Shown here: positions 20,530 through 33,071 of the stretch, piece by piece
How the letters are laid out: every line of letters begins with the position of its first letter
Position numbering within the stretch: the stretch's first letter is position 1
Origin: Stutzerimonas stutzeri
GTDB taxonomy: Bacteria; Pseudomonadota; Gammaproteobacteria; Pseudomonadales; Pseudomonadaceae
Assembly (NCBI GenBank): GCA_019056435.1
Contig: CP077641.1
Span: forward strand, 1,364,001 to 1,428,000
Direction: 5' to 3'
DNA: 64,000 nucleotides
The notes under the pieces: model-generated
Database searches by the model: none
The model's input: only the letters and a program-made list of their open reading frames with translations
Told to the model about the DNA's origin: nothing
Made by a program: the position numbers and the translations under genes

Positions 20530-21849
20530 ATGAAAACTCCCCTCTGGTTCCCGCAAAGCTTCTTCGCCCGCACGCTGTGGATGGTGCTGATCGTCGTCCT
20601 GTTCTCCAAGGTGCTGATGCTGGTGTACCTGATGATGAACGAGGACGTGATGGTCGACCGCCAATACAGCCATGGCGCGGCGTTGACCTTGCGCGCCTAC
20701 TGGGCGGCGGACGACGAGAACCGTGAGCGCATCGCCCAGGCAGCGGGGTTGCGCCGGGTTGAGACGGCCGACGTGCCGGTCAGTGAGTACCACTGGCCCT
20801 ACACCGAGATCTTCCTGCGCCAGATGCAGGCCGAGCTCGGGGTGGAGACCGACGTGCGGGTGCGCATCCAGCCGCAGACAGCGATCTGGGTGCGGGCGCC
20901 GAGCCTCGGCCCGGACTGGCTGCAGGTGCCGCTGTATGCCTACCCATTGCGGGGGCAACGGATCTGGAGCGTGCTCGGCTGGTTCCTCGGGATCGGCCTG
21001 CTCTCGACGGCGGCGGCCTGGATCTTCGTCAGTCAGCTCAACCTGCCGCTCAAGCGGCTGGTCTACGCCGCGCGGCAGATCGGCAAGGGGCGCAGCGTGC
21101 GGTTGCCGATCAGCGACACGCCGAGCGAGATGACCGAGGTGTACAGAGCGTTCAACCAGATGGCCGAAGACGTCGAACAGGCCGGGCGCGAACGCGAGCT
21201 GATGCTCGCTGGCGTGTCCCACGACCTGCGCACGCCCCTGACGCGCCTGCGGCTGTCGCTGGAGTTGTTGTCCAGCGATGCCGAGCTCACGGAGGACATG
21301 GTTCGCGATATCGAGGACATGAACGCCATCCTCGACCAGTTTCTCGCCTTCGTTCGCGATGGCAGCGACGAGCCGGTGGAGAACATCGACCTCGGCGAGC
21401 TCGTGCGTGAGGTCGTGGCGCCGTACAACCAGTACGGCGAGAGCGTGCGGTTGTGCGTCGAACCGATGCCGAAACTGGCGCTGCGCCGGGTGTCGATCAA
21501 GCGGCTGCTGGTCAACCTGATCGAGAATGCACTGCGCTACGGCGGCGACCGGGTCGAGGTCGCCGCGCATGTTTCCGGCGACAGCAACGCGCCCTATGTC
21601 GTGCTCAGCGTGCTCGATCGCGGTGCCGGTATCGATCCGCAGGAGCTTGGCGAGATCTTCAACCCCTTCATCCGCGGCGACCGCGCCCGTGGTGGTCAAG
21701 GCGCCGGGTTGGGGCTGGCCATCGTCAAGCGCATCGCCTCGCAGCATGGCGGTGTGGTCGAGCTGCGCAACCGCGAAGGCGGCGGACTCGAGGCCCGTGT
21801 CAGCCTGCCGCTGGGGCTGTTGCTGCCCAGGGATGCTATCAAGCCGTGA
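20530..21849 (+). CDS. envZ: Sensor histidine kinase EnvZ (AmgS-like)
   Basis: 439 residues starting MKTPLWFPQSFFARTLWM. One N-terminal membrane helix, a periplasmic sensor region (~residues 40-135), a second membrane helix (VLGWFLGIGLLSTAAAWIFV), HAMP, then HisKA with His 231 in AGVSHDLRTPLTRLRL. The HATPase_c domain shows NLIENALRYGGD, DRGAGIDPQELG and QGAGLGLAIVKRI. It lies 94 bp after ompR on the same strand and should phosphorylate that regulator. The frame is open upstream to 20476, but ATG 20530 matches the family start. Confidence 0.93.
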   Translation: MKTPLWFPQSFFARTLWMVLIVVLFSKVLMLVYLMMNEDVMVDRQYSHGAALTLRAYWAADDENRERIAQAAGLRRVETADVPVSEYHWPYTEIFLRQMQAELGVETDVRVRIQPQTAIWVRAPSLGPDWLQVPLYAYPLRGQRIWSVLGWFLGIGLLSTAAAWIFVSQLNLPLKRLVYAARQIGKGRSVRLPISDTPSEMTEVYRAFNQMAEDVEQAGRERELMLAGVSHDLRTPLTRLRLSLELLSSDAELTEDMVRDIEDMNAILDQFLAFVRDGSDEPVENIDLGELVREVVAPYNQYGESVRLCVEPMPKLALRRVSIKRLLVNLIENALRYGGDRVEVAAHVSGDSNAPYVVLSVLDRGAGIDPQELGEIFNPFIRGDRARGGQGAGLGLAIVKRIASQHGGVVELRNREGGGLEARVSLPLGLLLPRDAIKP

Positions 21850-21976
21850 AAACGGCAGAAGCGCGACAGGACGGGAGAGAGTCGGCCATGGCGTTTAGGT
21901 AACGCCTGGAGTGCCGACTCGTTCACCGCCAGATGAAAAGCGGGGCGTAACTGCCCGGCTGTCCAACCCCAGCCGC

Positions 21977-22881
21977 TTAGCCCTTGCCCTTCGTCCGCGT
22001 CAGGTGCGGTCCGGCGTTCTTTTCCAGGTACTGGATGATCAGACCGGCGACGTCCTTGCCGGTGGTTTCCTCGATGCCCGCCAGGCCGGGCGAGGAGTTG
22101 ACCTCCATCACCAGCGGGCCGTGATTGGAACGCAGGATGTCGACGCCCGCGACGCTCAGGCCCATCACCTTGGCGGCGCGGATGGCGGTCATGCGCTCTT
22201 CCGGGGTGATCTTGATGAGGCTGGCAGTACCGCCACGGTGCAGATTGGAGCGGAATTCCCCGGGCTTGGCCTGGCGCTTCATTGCGGCGATCACCTTGTC
22301 GCCAACGACGAAGCAGCGGATGTCCGCGCCGCCGGCTTCCTTGATGTACTCCTGCACCATGATGTCCTGCTTCAGGCCCATGAAGGCCTCGATCACCGAT
22401 TCGGCCGCCGTGGCGGTTTCGCACATGACCACGCCGATGCCCTGGGTGCCTTCGAGCACCTTGATCACCAAGGGGCGCCGCCGACCATCTGTATCAGGTC
22501 GGCGATGTCGTCCGGCGAGTGGGCGAAGCCGGTGACCGGCAGGCCGATGCCGCGGCGTGCCAGCAGTTGCAGCGAGCGCAGCTTGTCGCGGGAACGCGCG
22601 ATGGCGACCGACTCGTTGAGCGGAAACACGCCCTGCATCTCGAACTGGCGCAGCACGGCGCAACCGTAGAAGGTGACGGAAGCGCCGATCCGCGGGATCA
22701 CCGCGTCGAAGCCTTCCAGCGGACGCCCGCGGTAGTGGATCTGCGGGTTGTGACTGGCGATGTTCATGTAGGCGCGCAGGGTGTCGATGACGACGACCTC
22801 ATGGCCACGTTGCTGGCCCGCCTCGATCAGACGACGGGTCGAATACAGGCGTGGATTGCGCGACAGCACGGCGATTTTCAT
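21977..22881 (-). CDS. rimK: Ribosomal protein S6 glutamate ligase RimK, one frameshift
   Basis: ATP-grasp ligase that adds glutamate residues to the C-terminus of ribosomal protein S6. The N-terminus [18 protein letters not shown], the ATP-grasp segment [17 protein letters not shown] and the metal-site strand [15 protein letters not shown] are all typical. One base is lost in the run 22472-22475 (GGGG on the plus strand), which separates MVGGAP from LVIKVLEG. Corrected length is 301 residues, the exact size of RimK. Its ATG overlaps the stop codon of the upstream protease gene (22878-22881), indicating translational coupling. Confidence 0.93.
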
Positions 22882-23345
22882 GGGGCACCGGGAGAAGTGA
22901 GGGTCTGGGGTTTTTCCTGCACGTAGGTGCGGGCAGGGTCGACCAGCCATTTGCCGTCCATCAGGGCTTTTGACCCGAGCAGCAGGCGATAGCGCATGGT
23001 CTTGCGACAGGTGAGGGTGAACTCGACCGGCCACAGGTGATCGCCCAGGGCCAGCAATGTGCGTACCACATAGCGGGTCTGTGCCTGGCCGTTGGAGCTT
23101 TTGATGATCTTGCGCGCCACCAGTGGCGCTTCACAGCGATGGCGGCGCTGCACCAGGGTGCCCAGGTGCGCCGTGAAACGAACCCAGCGTTCGCCATTGC
23201 GCTTGAATTCGCTGATTTCGGTGGCATGTAGGGCAGAGGTGCTGGCTCCGGTATCGATCTTGGCACGCAGGCCGACCACGCCGAGTTCCGGGAGGGCGAT
23301 CCATTCGCGCAAGCCGATGATGGTCTGAGGGTCGGGATTGTTCAA
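22878..23345 (-). CDS. rimB: Retropepsin-like aspartic protease RimB (ATP-dependent zinc protease family)
   Basis: 155 residues, with the aspartic-protease active-site motif [14 protein letters not shown] near residue 30 and the RLLLGSKAL segment in the second half. Proteins of this family encoded next to rimK are called RimB and are proposed to act on glutamated S6 or to modulate RimK. The start is TTG 23345; the only in-frame ATG is far downstream, past the active site. rimK overlaps its end by 4 bp. I do not see a rimA gene next to it, unlike the rimABK operon described in P. fluorescens. Confidence 0.82.
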   Translation of the reverse strand: MNNPDPQTIIGLREWIALPELGVVGLRAKIDTGASTSALHATEISEFKRNGERWVRFTAHLGTLVQRRHRCEAPLVARKIIKSSNGQAQTRYVVRTLLALGDHLWPVEFTLTCRKTMRYRLLLGSKALMDGKWLVDPARTYVQEKPQTLTSPGAP

Positions 23346-23448
23346 AAGGCGTATCCGGTAGAGTTGCGCGCATTCTAGTCGGGGTGCATGACAACCGCAT
23401 CCACCTGTACCACCCTAATGACAACGAGACGTCAGGCAGAGTTGAACG

Positions 23449-23844
23449 ATGAGTGAGAGCGACGACGGCAAGGTCCGTCTGGACAAGTGGCTGTGGGCGG
23501 CGCGTTTCTTCAAGACGCGAGCCTTGGCCAAGGCGGCGATCGAGGGCGGCAAAGTGCATTGCCGCGGTGAGCGCTGCAAGCCGAGCAAGGAACCCAAGCT
23601 CGGCGAAGAGCTGGTGATCCGCACCGGCTTCGACGAGCGTACGGTCACCATCCGTGCCCTGTCCGCAGTGCGCCGTGGTGCGCCGGAAGCGCAGCAGCTC
23701 TACGAGGAAACCGCCGAAAGCCAGGCGCGCCGGGAGCAGGCCGCCGCGCTGCGCAAGGCTGGCGCCCTGGGTGTCGAGACCGACGGCCGGCCGAGCAAAA
23801 AGCAGCGCCGCGCCTTGCAGCGCTTTCGTTCGGATGCGGGCTGA
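23449..23844 (+). CDS. hslR: S4-domain RNA-binding heat shock protein Hsp15
   Basis: 131 residues. An S4 RNA-binding domain covers residues 9-70 (VRLDKWLWAARFFKTRALAKAAIEGGKV is diagnostic), followed by a basic C-terminal tail (RPSKKQRRALQRF). Hsp15 binds stalled 50S subunits carrying nascent chains. It lies just upstream of hslO, as in E. coli and Pseudomonas, consistent with a heat-shock/oxidative-stress pair. Confidence 0.93.
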   Translation: MSESDDGKVRLDKWLWAARFFKTRALAKAAIEGGKVHCRGERCKPSKEPKLGEELVIRTGFDERTVTIRALSAVRRGAPEAQQLYEETAESQARREQAAALRKAGALGVETDGRPSKKQRRALQRFRSDAG

Positions 23845-23964
23845 GCGCGCCGGTTGGACGGTCGCCACTTTCCACCTAGAATGCGGTCCCTTCTTTATCC
23901 GGGGGGGCCCGGCCGGCTGAACCGGTGGCGCGCCGCCTTGCCTGTCACCCCACTTGCTCTGGTC

Positions 23965-24863
23965 ATGCCCATGCTCGATTCCGATTACACCCAGCGTTTT
24001 CTCTTCGACGATTCCGATGTGCGCGGCGAATGGGTCGAGCTCGAGCGCAGTTACGCCGAGGTACTGGCCAAACACGACTATCCCGAGCCGGTTGCGCAAC
24101 TGCTCGGCGAGTTGCTCGCCGCGGCCGGGTTGCTGGTCGGTACCCTGAAGTTCGACGGGCTCATGGTGCTGCAGGCAAGGTCTTCCGGCGCGGTGCCCCT
24201 GCTGATGGTCGAATGTTCCAGCGAGCGCGAAGTGCGCGGCATCGCCCGCTTCGATGCCGCGCAGGTGACCGCGGGCGCGACCTTCACCGAACTCATGCCC
24301 GACGGCGTGCTGGCGATGACCATCGAACCGGCGAACGGCCAGCGCTATCAGGGGATCGTGTCGCTCGATGGCGTGACCCTGGCCGAAAGCCTGTCGAGCT
24401 ACTTCGCCTCATCGGAGCAGCTCCCCACCCGTTTCTGGCTGGCCGCCGACGGCCGCCGCGCCTGCGGCATGCTGCTGCAGCAACTGCCGGCCGATCGCAT
24501 CCGCGAGCCGGAGGAGCGCGAAGCCAGCTGGCAGCACCTGCGCACCCTGGCCGATACGCTGTCGGCAGAAGAACTGCTGGGGCTGGATGCCCAGACGGTC
24601 CTGCATCGCCTCTACCACGAGGAGCAGGTCCGCCTGTTCGAGCCGCGTCCGATCGTCTTCCGCTGCAGCTGTTCGCGCGAGCGTTCGGCCTCGGCCGTGA
24701 TCAGCCTGGGCCAGCAGGACGCCGAGCTCCTGATCGAGGAGCAGGGGGCGAAATCACCATCGACTGCCAGTTCTGCAATCAGCGGTACAGCTTCGACGCG
24801 GCCGATGTGGCGCAGCTGTTCGCCGGAGCCGGCACCGAAGGTCCCTCCGGCACCCGCCACTAA
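23965..24863 (+). CDS. hslO: Redox-regulated chaperone Hsp33, one frameshift
   Basis: Chaperone activated by oxidation of a C-terminal zinc-binding cysteine cluster. The N-terminal domain begins [23 protein letters not shown]. The cysteine cluster is C-x-C (FRCSCSRER) and C-x2-C (DCQFCNQRY), both present. The second pair is reached only after restoring one G missing from the run 24744-24748, which joins LIEEQG to [10 protein letters not shown]; the stop is then at 24863. Without the correction the zinc switch would be lost. Corrected length is ~299 residues. Starts at 23965 or 23971 are equally possible. Confidence 0.93.
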
Positions 24864-24954
24864 TGCATCGAGCGGGTTAGGAACCTTTTCGCCATCACGG
24901 CCTCATACCCAGCGCCGCGCGTTTTCTGTCATAATCGCGCGCACTTTTTTCGGT

Positions 24955-24978
24955 GTAGTCCACCGCGCGGTGGGCTAC
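24955..24978. promoter_or_regulatory. 24-bp near-perfect palindrome upstream of pckA
   Basis: Arms GTAGTCCACCGC and GCGGTGGGCTAC, with one mismatch per arm, 40 bp before the pckA start and just downstream of a CATAAT -10-like hexamer (24930-24935). It may be an operator or a leader-RNA hairpin. Function is unknown. Confidence 0.4.
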
Positions 24979-25018
24979 AACAGCATGGAGGAATCGGCCG
25001 AGGGCCGACGGGAAACTC

Positions 25019-26560
<1,542 letters not shown>

Positions 26561-26577
26561 TCCGGTAGCAGATGATG

Positions 26578-26600
26578 AAGCCGCCTTCGGGCGGCTTTTT
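26578..26600 (+). terminator. Intrinsic terminator of pckA
   Basis: AAGCCGCC-TTCG-GGCGGCTT stem with a UUCG-type tetraloop, running into a T5 tract, 18 bp after the pckA stop. Confidence 0.92.
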
Positions 26601-26774
26601 CTTGGCCGTCGTCCGGCCGCGAGCGGCTCGGTTCGAGGCGGCGAGCGACTCGCAATGCCGCTCGACCTTGATGCATCGGGGGATTCGATCGCTTCCATCA
26701 GCCAAGCCGGATGGATTCGATGAGTGGCGGCGCCTAGCATAGCGGCCACGTTCTCACTTCAAGGGAGTCACCCC

Positions 26775-27377
26775 ATGCAGATCGAAGAAGCCATCCAGAC
26801 CCGCCGTGCCGTCAAGGCCTACGATCCGGAGTTCCAACTCAGTCGCGACGAGAAGGACGAGTTGCTGAAGCTTGCGATGCTCGCGCCCTCGGCCTTCAAC
26901 CTCCAGCATGTACGCCTGGTCGAGGTCAGCGATCCGGCCTTGCGCGCGCAGATTCGTGAGGTGGGCTGGAACCAGGCCCAGATGACCGACGCTTCGATGC
27001 TGATCGTCTTCTGTGCCCAGGTCGACAGCTGGGAGAAGAACGTCCGTCGTGTATGGGACGGGGCACCCGCCGAGGTGCAGGATTACATGGCTGGCGCCAT
27101 CGACAACTACTACCGCGGCAAGCCGCAGGTGCAACGTGACGAAGCCATGCGCAGCTGTGGCCTGATGGCGCAGACGCTGATGCTCGCGGCGCGGGGCAAG
27201 GGTCTGGATTCCTGCCCGATGGATGGCTTCGATTTCGACGCGGTGGCCAAGCTGATCAATCTGCCGGATAACCATGTGATCGCGCTGATGGTCGCGGTCG
27301 GCAAACGCGCGGCCGAGCCCAAGCCGCGCGTAGGCAAGCTGCCGTTCGATGAGGTGGTGATTCGCGATCGCTTCTGA
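26775..27377 (+). CDS. Nitroreductase family protein
   Basis: 200 residues; FMN-dependent nitroreductase fold. The N-terminal MQIEEAIQTRRAVKAYDPE and MLAPSAFNLQHVRLVEV provide the FMN phosphate-binding Arg-Arg and Ser/Asn positions. The C-terminal GLDSCPMDGFD and VIALMVAVGKRAAE complete the pattern. The substrate is unknown. ATG 26775 follows AAGGGAG, which rules out the longer frame from 26724. Monocistronic. Confidence 0.9.
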   Translation: MQIEEAIQTRRAVKAYDPEFQLSRDEKDELLKLAMLAPSAFNLQHVRLVEVSDPALRAQIREVGWNQAQMTDASMLIVFCAQVDSWEKNVRRVWDGAPAEVQDYMAGAIDNYYRGKPQVQRDEAMRSCGLMAQTLMLAARGKGLDSCPMDGFDFDAVAKLINLPDNHVIALMVAVGKRAAEPKPRVGKLPFDEVVIRDRF

Positions 27378-27459
27378 TCGCGTCCGCGAGCCACGCACCA
27401 GGGCGTGGCTGATGCGGCAGGCGCCTCGGTCAGCTGATCGAGGCTGCTTCCGAGGCGCT

Positions 27460-27702
27460 TCAGTTCTGGTTCTTGCAGGTGTCGGACAGGGTCCGATAGG
27501 CCAGTTGGCGCTTATGCCCAGCCGAGTCCAGGTAGGTCATCACCGCGTCGGTGACTTCGCAGTTCGGCGTCGGCTTGAGCTTGATGGACAGCACGGAGGC
27601 GACGTCGAGCTTGGTGCCGTAGGTGTATACGTCGGGTTTACCGCTGTCGGCGTGGGCAACGGAGGAAAGCAGCAGGGCAGTGGCAATGAAGATAGCGCGC
27701 AT
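27460..27702 (-). CDS. DUF2790 domain-containing small secreted protein
   Basis: 80 residues: a signal peptide (MRAIFIATALLLSSVAHA) then a DUF2790 domain with YGTKLDVASVLSIKLKP, a Cys pair (NCEVTDA and SDTCKNQN) and MTYLDSAGHKRQLAYR. The family is widespread in Pseudomonas, usually as tiny periplasmic proteins of unknown role, some linked to copper or stress regulons. ATG 27702 is preferred over 27756 because it places the signal peptide at the N-terminus and has AGGA upstream. Confidence 0.82.
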   Translation of the reverse strand: MRAIFIATALLLSSVAHADSGKPDVYTYGTKLDVASVLSIKLKPTPNCEVTDAVMTYLDSAGHKRQLAYRTLSDTCKNQN

Positions 27703-27988
27703 GGCAGGAAATCCTGTTCTGATTTGAGGAACCGTCCTGTTCGCGTGTCGGATCACCCGATCCGACGGCGCTTATGCTTGTTTTCAGGAGCTCGAGAATC
27801 GTAAAAGTAGATAGGCTGCTAACGGTAATTGCCGATTCCAATCCCTCCGATTGACTGAAATGGCTGGCCGTTCCGCCTGTTAGCTGCCCACCGATCACGC
27901 CGCCCCGGCGGCCCGCAGCCCTGGGCTGGTTTGCAGCACCCGCTCGCGCCTTTTGCTACCCTCCGGCCCTTCCGTCACGGAGCACCGC

Positions 27989-29917
<1,929 letters not shown>

Positions 29918-30069
29918 CGCGGCCCCGATCGCTCCGCGCGCCCGCGCCGGCACCCCCTGAACAAGGTCAGCGCCGTCGATCACCCCGGATCGGTCAAAAA
30001 ACGACCACTGGTCCTCCAGCGCATCTGGCCGCGGCCGATAGCCTGATCGAGTCCCGCAGGAGCGTGCCC

Positions 30070-31704
30070 ATGTTTCGTTATTTCGCAGATCTCGGATTTC
30101 GCTGGAAAATTACTCTTCCCGTGGCCGGCCTGGCGCTATTGCTGGTGCTCATGGGCGGTCTTGGCTTGCGCGGCATCGCGCAGGTTGCCGACACCAGCGA
30201 GCAGCTGGCGACGGGTCACCTGCCGGCCATTACCTTGCTGCTCAATGCCGATCGCGACCTCTATCAGGCACTGGTAGCCGAGCGCAGCCTGCTCGACAGC
30301 GATGCCGGTGACCACGTCAAGGCACTGCGGGAGAGCCACGCGGAGAACCTTCAACAGGCGTACGATCGCGTCCAGAAATACGCGGCCATGCAGCCTGGCG
30401 CCGAAGCCCTGGCGCTGGTCGATACCTTCAACCGTGGTTTCGCGCAGTGGTCCGAAGTGTCCCGACGGGTGATCGAGCAGATCGATCTCGATCCGCAAGG
30501 GGCCAGTGCACTCAGCTTTGGCGAAAGCGAAGCGCGCTTCGAAGCCATGCGCGAGGCCATCGACCAGTTGGGCGACCTTGAGGATCAGGCGGCCCAGGCA
30601 AACGGCGACAGGGCCGGTGCCGTTGCAGCCACGGCGCTTGGTCAGCAAGGCACGGTGTTGGTCGTCGGCTTGCTCGGCTGCGGGCTGCTGGTGCTCGGCC
30701 TGCCTCTGGTCGTGTTGCGTCCGATGCGGCGCCTGCTCGAGCGCGTCCGGCAGATCGCCGAGGGGGACGGCGACCTGCGTGCGCGCGTCGAGGTGCGTTC
30801 GGCCGACGAGCTGGGGCAACTCGGTACGGCCTTCAACCGCTTTCTCGACAAGCTGCAGCCGCTGATTGCCGAGGTCGGTCGGGTGACCGATGAAGTGGAT
30901 GCGGCCGCACGTGGCATGGCGAGCATGGCCGCGACCAACGATCAGCTGATCAGCAGCGAGCATGCGGCGGTGGATCAGGTCAGCACGGCAGCCACGGAGA
31001 TGAGCGCCGCGGTGCACGAGGTGGCGCTCAACGCCCAGAATGCGTCGGACGCCGCACGCGACGCCGAACAACAATCCAGCCAGGGCGCGGCCGTCGTAAG
31101 CGGCACTATCGCCTCGATCCGGCAGTTGGCCGAGGAGGTCGAAGGCGCATCGCAAACCATAGGCGCCCTCGCCGAGGAGACCGCCAGCATCGGTGCGGTA
31201 CTGGAGGTGATTCGCGGCATTGCCGAGCAGACCAATCTGCTGGCGCTCAATGCGGCGATCGAAGCCGCGCGTGCCGGCGAGCAAGGCCGTGGATTCGCCG
31301 TGGTGGCCGATGAGGTCCGGGCGTTGGCCGCACGGACCCAGGACTCGACCCGCGATATTCAGGCCCGCATCGAACGCTTGCAGACCGGTGTGGGCCGGGC
31401 CGTACAGGCGATGCAGGCCGGCAGCACCCGGGCGCAGGACAGCGTGGCGCGTGCATCCGGCGTCGATCAGGTGCTTGCCGACACCACCGCGTCGGTTCAG
31501 CGCATCAACGACATGGCCGCGCAGATCGCCACGGCCTGCGAAGAGCAGAGCAGCGTCACCGAGGAGATCGCGCGCAACATCACCGATATCCGCGATCTGT
31601 CCAATGATGCCGCCGCCAATGCCTCGCAGAGTCTGCAGGCCAGCCAGCGGTTGTCGGAGCTGGCCGGGACGTTGTCGAAGTTGGTCGGTCGGTTTCGAAC
31701 CTGA
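30070..31704 (+). CDS. Methyl-accepting chemotaxis protein
   Basis: 544 residues, a chemoreceptor of the inner membrane. TM1 is [22 protein letters not shown], followed by a periplasmic four-helix-bundle-type ligand domain of ~140 residues. TM2 is [21 protein letters not shown], followed by HAMP. The cytoplasmic hairpin has the highly conserved tip [35 protein letters not shown]. No C-terminal CheR-binding pentapeptide is evident. ATG 30070 has AGGAG upstream. The ligand is unknown and no chemotaxis operon is nearby. Confidence 0.92.
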   Translation: MFRYFADLGFRWKITLPVAGLALLLVLMGGLGLRGIAQVADTSEQLATGHLPAITLLLNADRDLYQALVAERSLLDSDAGDHVKALRESHAENLQQAYDRVQKYAAMQPGAEALALVDTFNRGFAQWSEVSRRVIEQIDLDPQGASALSFGESEARFEAMREAIDQLGDLEDQAAQANGDRAGAVAATALGQQGTVLVVGLLGCGLLVLGLPLVVLRPMRRLLERVRQIAEGDGDLRARVEVRSADELGQLGTAFNRFLDKLQPLIAEVGRVTDEVDAAARGMASMAATNDQLISSEHAAVDQVSTAATEMSAAVHEVALNAQNASDAARDAEQQSSQGAAVVSGTIASIRQLAEEVEGASQTIGALAEETASIGAVLEVIRGIAEQTNLLALNAAIEAARAGEQGRGFAVVADEVRALAARTQDSTRDIQARIERLQTGVGRAVQAMQAGSTRAQDSVARASGVDQVLADTTASVQRINDMAAQIATACEEQSSVTEEIARNITDIRDLSNDAAANASQSLQASQRLSELAGTLSKLVGRFRT

Positions 31705-31710
31705 CGGGCG

Positions 31711-31893
31711 TTACAGAGCCACCCGCAGCAGTTTCCCCAGACCACTGTCGGCCGGCAGCAGGAGCAGGCTGAGGGCGAATACCAGCATCAGGCCGACGGC
31801 ATAGCAAAGGCTGCCGAGCCTGCTTCGCAGGCGGCGGACATACGCAGACGATGCGGGCGCGCGATGCGCCGGTCGCGGGAACTGGCTGGGCAT
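31711..31893 (-). CDS. Hypothetical small single-span membrane protein
   Basis: 60 residues, basic N-terminal half (RRLRSRLGS) and one membrane segment near the C-terminus (LCYAVGLMLVFALSLLLLPA). Unrecognised. It converges on the chemoreceptor gene 6 bp away. No strong ribosome-binding site, so the call rests on the hydrophobic segment and the open frame only. Confidence 0.45.
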   Translation of the reverse strand: MPSQFPRPAHRAPASSAYVRRLRSRLGSLCYAVGLMLVFALSLLLLPADSGLGKLLRVAL

Positions 31894-32143
31894 GGAAGGT
31901 CTCGTCGTGTTCGAGCCTCCCAAGGTGCGGTCCAGGGGGGCTGCTGGGCTCGTCAGGCGGTGCAGTAGACCTGAAATGAAATCATATTGCCACCACTCCA
32001 CATGCCTACGCTGCCCATGTCAGCCTGCCCGAACATGGTTCTGAAACATCAAGAAAAGCTCCCAGGCCTCGGCTGCCCGGCATGCCGGGCGCGCTCGACC
32101 ATACTCAGAGGTCGTTGCCATTACCGAGCCGGGAGACCCCGCC

Positions 32144-33061
32144 ATGCCGACGCGCCGCCAGCTCCTTCACCGTTCCGCCCTGATCGCCACCTTCGCGGCG
32201 CTTGGCCCGTTGCTGCCGTCGCTGCTGCAAGCGGCCGAGGGGCTGCGTCGCCGCAGTATCCCGGCGACGGGTGAAACGCTACCCGTGATCGGTCTCGGTA
32301 CGTCCATCACGCATAACGTGAGCCTCGATGATCCGCAGATGGAGCGCCTGCTGGAGGTGCTTCGGGTGCTGGTGGAAGGCGGTGCCTCGCTGATCGACAC
32401 CGCGCCGAGCTACGGCAATGCCGAGCGCGTCGTCGGCGAACTGGTCAGGCGTCACGGCCAGCGTGACAAGGTCTTTCTGGCCAGCAAGGTGTCCTCGACC
32501 GGTCGTGAGCGCGGTATGGCGCAGATCGAGGCGAGCTTCGAAGCGCTGCAGACCGACACCATCGACCTGATCCAGGTGCACAACCTGCAGGACACCCGCA
32601 CCCAACTCGGCCTGCTACGCGAGCTAAAGCAGGAGGGGCGGGTGCGCTACATCGGTGTGACGCACTATGTGGAATCGGCCCACGATCGCCTGCTGGACAC
32701 GCTGAAACAGGAGCAGGTCGACTTCGTGCAGTTCAACTATTCGGTCAGCGAGCGCAACGCCGAGAAGCAGCTGCTGCCCTACTGTGCCGACAACGGCATC
32801 GCCACCCTGATCAACCGACCCTTTACCCGCGGCAACCTGCTGTCGAAGGTCCGGGACAAGCCGTTGCCGGACTGGGCCGCCGATATCGACGCCAGCTCCT
32901 GGGCGCAGCTGCTGCTCAAGTTCATCCTCGCCGAGCCGGCGGTGACCGCGGTCATCCCGGCTACCTCCAACCCGCGCTACATGGCCGACAACCTACTTGC
33001 CGGCCAGGGCCGTCTGCCCGATGAGCGGCAGCGGCAGATGATCGTCGACGCCTTCCGCTGA
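32144..33061 (+). CDS. Aldo/keto reductase with Tat-type signal
   Basis: 305 residues. The N-terminus MPTRRQLLHRSALIATFAALG has a twin-Arg followed by a hydrophobic stretch, suggesting Tat export of a folded cofactor-containing enzyme. The mature part has aldo/keto reductase signatures (IGLGTS, SLIDTAPSYGNAERVVGEL, KVFLASKVSS, YIGVTHY) with the catalytic Asp and Tyr positions present. The substrate is unknown. The next gene starts 10 bp after its stop, so the two are likely co-transcribed. Confidence 0.88.
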   Translation: MPTRRQLLHRSALIATFAALGPLLPSLLQAAEGLRRRSIPATGETLPVIGLGTSITHNVSLDDPQMERLLEVLRVLVEGGASLIDTAPSYGNAERVVGELVRRHGQRDKVFLASKVSSTGRERGMAQIEASFEALQTDTIDLIQVHNLQDTRTQLGLLRELKQEGRVRYIGVTHYVESAHDRLLDTLKQEQVDFVQFNYSVSERNAEKQLLPYCADNGIATLINRPFTRGNLLSKVRDKPLPDWAADIDASSWAQLLLKFILAEPAVTAVIPATSNPRYMADNLLAGQGRLPDERQRQMIVDAFR

Positions 33062-33071
33062 GCCGGGCCGA

